From Rhodobacterales bacterium HKCCE2091 (GTDB taxonomy: Bacteria; Pseudomonadota; Alphaproteobacteria; Rhodobacterales; Rhodobacteraceae): 64,000 bases of DNA. The stretch spans positions 78,031-142,030 of the forward strand of contig WVSL01000010.1 in the NCBI GenBank assembly GCA_015689685.1, written 5' to 3'. The translations under genes were made by a program, and so were the position numbers. The notes under the pieces are model-generated. The model saw only the letters and a program-made list of their open reading frames with translations, was not told where the DNA came from and ran no database searches. Positions 61,204-64,000 of this stretch are shown here, piece after piece. Numbering within the stretch: position 1 is the first letter of the stretch; each line of letters starts with the position of its first letter.

Positions 61204-62532
61204 TCATGCCGCCAGCTCCCGTTCGAATTCTCCGCGAAGTTGAAGCAGCAGGACCGCGGCGTCGGCGGCCTCGTCGGCCCCGCCCTCGATCCGCATCAGC
61301 ACGGCAAGGTCGCCGGCCTCGTCGATGGCGCGGCGCAGCATCGGCACGCCGGGCAGGTCGTCGTTCCAGTTCGCGGCGCGCGACTGCAATTCCTCGCAGG
61401 TCTCGGCGCAGTGTCCCAGCACCGTGCCGGGCCAGTCCTGCGCCTCCGGGTCCTGCCATTCCAGCATCTCCAGGAGCGCGCGGGCGCGGCGCTTGAGGTA
61501 CAGGAACGGCTCCGACAGTTCCGACAGCAGCTCCGGCGACGGCGGGGTGCGGTCCGGCTCCGCCGCGCGCGGCGCGGGGGCGGGCGCGGGTTCGGTGAAG
61601 GGCTCCGGGGCGAGTTCCGGGGCGGGCTCGGGCGCGGCCGTCGTCTCGGCCGGGGCGCGGGACATGTCACCGTCGGGCAGCGGGCTCGGCATCGGGTCCG
61701 GCAGCGGCACCTTCGGCGGCACCGGCGGCGGCGCGGGCTGCGGGATCGCGGCGTCCTTGCCGGTGGACTCTTCGGCCTCCAGCGTCTCCACGAGGTGGCC
61801 GAAGCGGTGCAGGAACAGTTGCGCCGCGTCGAAATCGGCCTCCTGCGCGGCGCGGATATCGGACTCCAACCGGTCGAGCAGCGCGGCGGGCGCGTGCCCG
61901 TCGCGGGCCGCGAACACGCCGTCGAAGTCGAAACCCGCGCGGGCCGACAGGTCGGTCTCGTCGATGCCCGCCGCGGTCGCGACCAGCAGCGCGTGGTTGC
62001 GCAGCGCGTCGGGGGCAAGCGTCCAGGTCGCGGCCTCGGCGGCGCCGTAGTCGCGGCTGACCCAGATCGCGATCTCGGTCCGCGACGCGGCCCAGTCGAG
62101 CGCCGAGCGCTGGTCCTCGGGATGGTCGCCGAGCGCGAGGTGCAGGAACGACATCCCGCGCAGGATCTCGTAGGGCGCGGTCACGGTCAGGAACACCGGC
62201 CGCTCCGCCATCAGCGCGCGGCCGGGCAGGGAATTCTCGCTGATGCGGGTGCCGTCCTCCAGCACCGCGTCGGTCGCGGGGGCGGTGCCGTGGCGCAGTT
62301 CCAGCGTCGGCCAGGGATGGCCCGCGGGCAGCGGGTCGGCGCCCAGGAGGCTCCGCAGCACGTCCTCGCCGCCGCCGCCCTCGGGGCCGATCACGCCGAT
62401 CCGCACCGGGTGGCGCAACTGTTCCACCAGCCGCTGGCAGGCGCGGGCTTCCTTCGCGGGCACGGCCTGCGATCCGAGCGCGGCTTCGAGCCGGCTGATC
62501 GCGGCCTTGGGGTCGAAATCGAGGCGTCCCAT
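61204..62532 (-). CDS. GTPase-like protein with a degenerate P-loop
   Basis: A 442-aa protein that resembles the other two GTPases in layout (VRIGVIGPEGGGGEDVLRSL at the position of G1, then a beta-rich region and AIWVSRDYGAAEAATW), but the P-loop Lys-Ser/Thr is replaced by Glu-Asp (GPEGGGGED), so nucleotide hydrolysis is unlikely. A Pro-rich stretch (about residues 260-340) links it to a helical C-terminal half. It shares its ATG with the PP2C stop (TGATG). Probably a regulatory or adaptor subunit. Confidence 0.75.
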   Translation of the reverse strand: MGRLDFDPKAAISRLEAALGSQAVPAKEARACQRLVEQLRHPVRIGVIGPEGGGGEDVLRSLLGADPLPAGHPWPTLELRHGTAPATDAVLEDGTRISENSLPGRALMAERPVFLTVTAPYEILRGMSFLHLALGDHPEDQRSALDWAASRTEIAIWVSRDYGAAEAATWTLAPDALRNHALLVATAAGIDETDLSARAGFDFDGVFAARDGHAPAALLDRLESDIRAAQEADFDAAQLFLHRFGHLVETLEAEESTGKDAAIPQPAPPPVPPKVPLPDPMPSPLPDGDMSRAPAETTAAPEPAPELAPEPFTEPAPAPAPRAAEPDRTPPSPELLSELSEPFLYLKRRARALLEMLEWQDPEAQDWPGTVLGHCAETCEELQSRAANWNDDLPGVPMLRRAIDEAGDLAVLMRIEGGADEAADAAVLLLQLRGEFERELAA

Positions 62533-63437
62533 CAGCGCACCGTCCGGGTGACGATCTGGCGCACGGGCGACATCGCCCGCGCGGCGGCGCGGAACATGGT
62601 CACCGGCGCGACCCAGGCCGGGTCGGCGGCGTGCTCGGTCGCGACCGCCTTCATCACCACGACCGAGGTGTTGTCCTGCTCGGGGTCGCCGATCGTCGCC
62701 ACGGCGTCGATCAGGGCGCCGGCGATGCCGCGGCTGTCGCGGCGGTGGACCTTCTTCAGGATCGCGGTGATCTCGGCGGCGGTGAGGGATTCGAGCCCGT
62801 CGCTCGCGGCCACGATCACGTCGCCCTCCATCAGTTCCAGCGGCTCGTCGGGGCAATCGACGGCGGCGATGGTCTCGCCGATCAGGGCCGAGGTCAGGCA
62901 GCTCCGCTGCGGGTGGCGGCGGGCGGTGTCCGGGTCCATCAGGCCCTTCTTCACCATCAGGTCGATCTGCGGCGCCATCGAGTGATCCTCGTTCAGGCGG
63001 ATCAGCTCGTTGTTGCGGAACAGGTACAGAAGCGAATCCCCGATCGAGAGCCAGTGCAGCCGCCCGTCCTCGATCAGCGTCGTGATGACGGTCCCGCCCA
63101 TGCCGGACTTGGACGGGTTCGCCTCGACGTGGTCGCGGAGGCAGTCGTTGGCCACGTCGGCGGCGTAGCGGAGCAGCCGGGGAACGCCGGCCTGCCGCAG
63201 TTGCGCGCCGTTCGAGCGCAGGGTCAGTTCGGCGAAGATCTCGCTGACGATGATGCGGCTGGCGAGGTCGCCCGCCGCGTGTCCGCCCATGCCGTCGGAC
63301 AGGATCGCGAAGCCGACCTCCGCACCCTGCGGGAAGGCGGTCGCAAGCGCGTCCTCCTGCCGCTCGCGCGCGCCGAGGCTGAGCGCCGAGGCGACGTCGA
63401 GTTCGACGGTGCAGTGGGCGGGGTCAGCTTGCGCCAT
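62532..63437 (-). CDS. PP2C-type serine/threonine phosphatase
   Basis: A 301-aa PP2C/SpoIIE-like metal phosphatase. The motifs are all there: RQEDALATAF, SDGMGGHAAGD, GTVITTLI, SIGDSLLYLFR, ASDGLESL and DNTSVVVMK. The ATG at 63437 was chosen; it lies just inside the FHA gene (14-base overlap). PP2Cs of this type dephosphorylate Ser/Thr residues set by Hanks kinases. No kinase is visible in the window; it may lie just beyond the right edge. Confidence 0.92.
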   Translation of the reverse strand: MAQADPAHCTVELDVASALSLGARERQEDALATAFPQGAEVGFAILSDGMGGHAAGDLASRIIVSEIFAELTLRSNGAQLRQAGVPRLLRYAADVANDCLRDHVEANPSKSGMGGTVITTLIEDGRLHWLSIGDSLLYLFRNNELIRLNEDHSMAPQIDLMVKKGLMDPDTARRHPQRSCLTSALIGETIAAVDCPDEPLELMEGDVIVAASDGLESLTAAEITAILKKVHRRDSRGIAGALIDAVATIGDPEQDNTSVVVMKAVATEHAADPAWVAPVTMFRAAARAMSPVRQIVTRTVR

Positions 63438-64000
63438 GTTCCATGCCTTCCTCGTCGCCGGGTTCGCCCCAGGCGAAATCGCCGCCACAGAAGGCGATGA
63501 ATCGCAGCGTCGTCTTGCCGATCCGGATCAGGTCGCCGTTCGACAGCTCCTCGGTCGCGAGAACCGGGGTGCCGTTCAGGCGCACCACGTTCGACTTGCC
63601 GCCATGCCCGATGAAGAACTTGTTCTGCTCGGAATCGTAGGCCACCGCGGCGTGGTGCTGGCGCGAGATGCTCTGGTCGCCGAAATCGAGGCAGATCGCC
63701 TGGTCCTCGCCGCGACCGATGGTCGAGACGCTGGTGGACACGGTGAAGGACGCGCCGCGGCCCGGGCCTTCGACCACCACGATCCAGCCGGCCGGGAACC
63801 AGCCGTGGACATGGCCGGGCTCCGCCGGTTCGGCGGCGGCGAAGGGGTCGGTCGCGATTTCCTGCGAGTGGAAACCGAGGATGCGGGTCTTGGCGCGGCG
63901 GCCCTTGCCGGGCACCGCCTCGGCCGGGCCGTCCATCGCCTCCACGGCGGCCAGCGCGGCGGCCGCGGCGGCGGCGCGGGCGTCGCCGGTCAGCGCGGGC
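63424..64000 (-). CDS. FHA-domain protein (partial, start off the right edge)
   Basis: The frame is open through position 64000, so the N-terminus is missing; a run of alanines precedes EAMDGPAEAVPGKGRRAKTR. The C-terminal half is an FHA domain: GASFTVSTSVSTIGRGEDQA (the Gly-Arg), SISRQHHAAVAYD (Ser and His for phosphothreonine binding) and FIGHGGKSNVVRLNGTPVL. FHA domains bind phosphothreonine made by Hanks kinases. The stop overlaps the PP2C gene. Confidence 0.9.
   Translation of the reverse strand, partial: PALTGDARAAAAAAALAAVEAMDGPAEAVPGKGRRAKTRILGFHSQEIATDPFAAAEPAEPGHVHGWFPAGWIVVVEGPGRGASFTVSTSVSTIGRGEDQAICLDFGDQSISRQHHAAVAYDSEQNKFFIGHGGKSNVVRLNGTPVLATEELSNGDLIRIGKTTLRFIAFCGGDFAWGEPGDEEGMEHGAS

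Noticed and set aside
59088..61496. Plus-strand 802-codon open frame
   Set aside because: Antisense of the dynamin-like gene, which has intact G motifs.

Overview
The window is about 68-70% GC by eye and carries gene orders typical of Rhodobacteraceae (Alphaproteobacteria): ffh-rpsP-rimM-trmD-rplS-rpmE, aroA-cmk-rpsA, miaB-phoH-ybeY-corC-lnt-metK-trmB, glcDEF, and atpI-atpB. Further support comes from a MipZ-type division ATPase, a VPLPA-CTERM protein and a SAM/SAH riboswitch in front of metK, an RNA class known from Rhodobacterales. It looks like ordinary chromosome. I see no tRNA, rRNA, CRISPR array, prophage or insertion sequence.

Layout. 1-5.1 kb: the start of the ATP synthase operon (minus strand), an ArsR-like regulator, a LysR/EamA-transporter pair and two exported proteins. 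5.2-15.3 kb: the ribosome/SRP/tRNA-modification superoperon, interrupted by three tandem GNAT acetyltransferases, a chorismate mutase, an EVE-domain protein with two tiny membrane proteins, and an ABC exporter on the opposite strand. 15.3-19.3 kb: a monooxygenase with a hairpin over its ribosome binding site, a Flp-type pilin, mipZ, a DUF305 membrane protein and a dioxygenase. 19.3-28.7 kb: rpsA with an attenuator-like leader, cmk, a GFA pair, aroA, an amidohydrolase, trmB and metK with its riboswitch. 28.8-35.4 kb: lnt, corC, ybeY, a cation exporter, phoH, miaB. 35.6-39.6 kb: an unrecognised 292-aa protein with an MFS transporter, an Hsp20 and a trypsin-like protease. 39.6-46.4 kb: the glycolate oxidase operon, a TPR protein and an M48 peptidase. 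46.5-56.6 kb: a MoxR/DUF58/DUF4159 operon, DUF1285, an SDR, two VOC proteins and a WYL regulator.

56.9-64.0 kb is the most unusual region. It is one tightly coupled minus-strand operon running off the right edge: FHA protein, PP2C phosphatase, a GTPase-like protein with a broken P-loop, a large dynamin-like GTPase, a smaller GTPase, a 116-aa protein and a 262-aa protein. This looks like a phosphorylation-controlled dynamin-type membrane system.

Non-coding findings are the other highlight. A roughly 161-164 bp element with inverted-repeat ends occurs three times between genes (14.1, 22.6, 37.7 kb), and its ends change together. A second element, a double hairpin, sits just after the metK and glcD stop codons. 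Also present are a three-unit 22-bp array after mipZ, twin 22-bp palindromes before the VOC genes, and a recurring promoter pattern TTGnnn-N16-18-TAGGCT, several copies of which would give leaderless transcripts.
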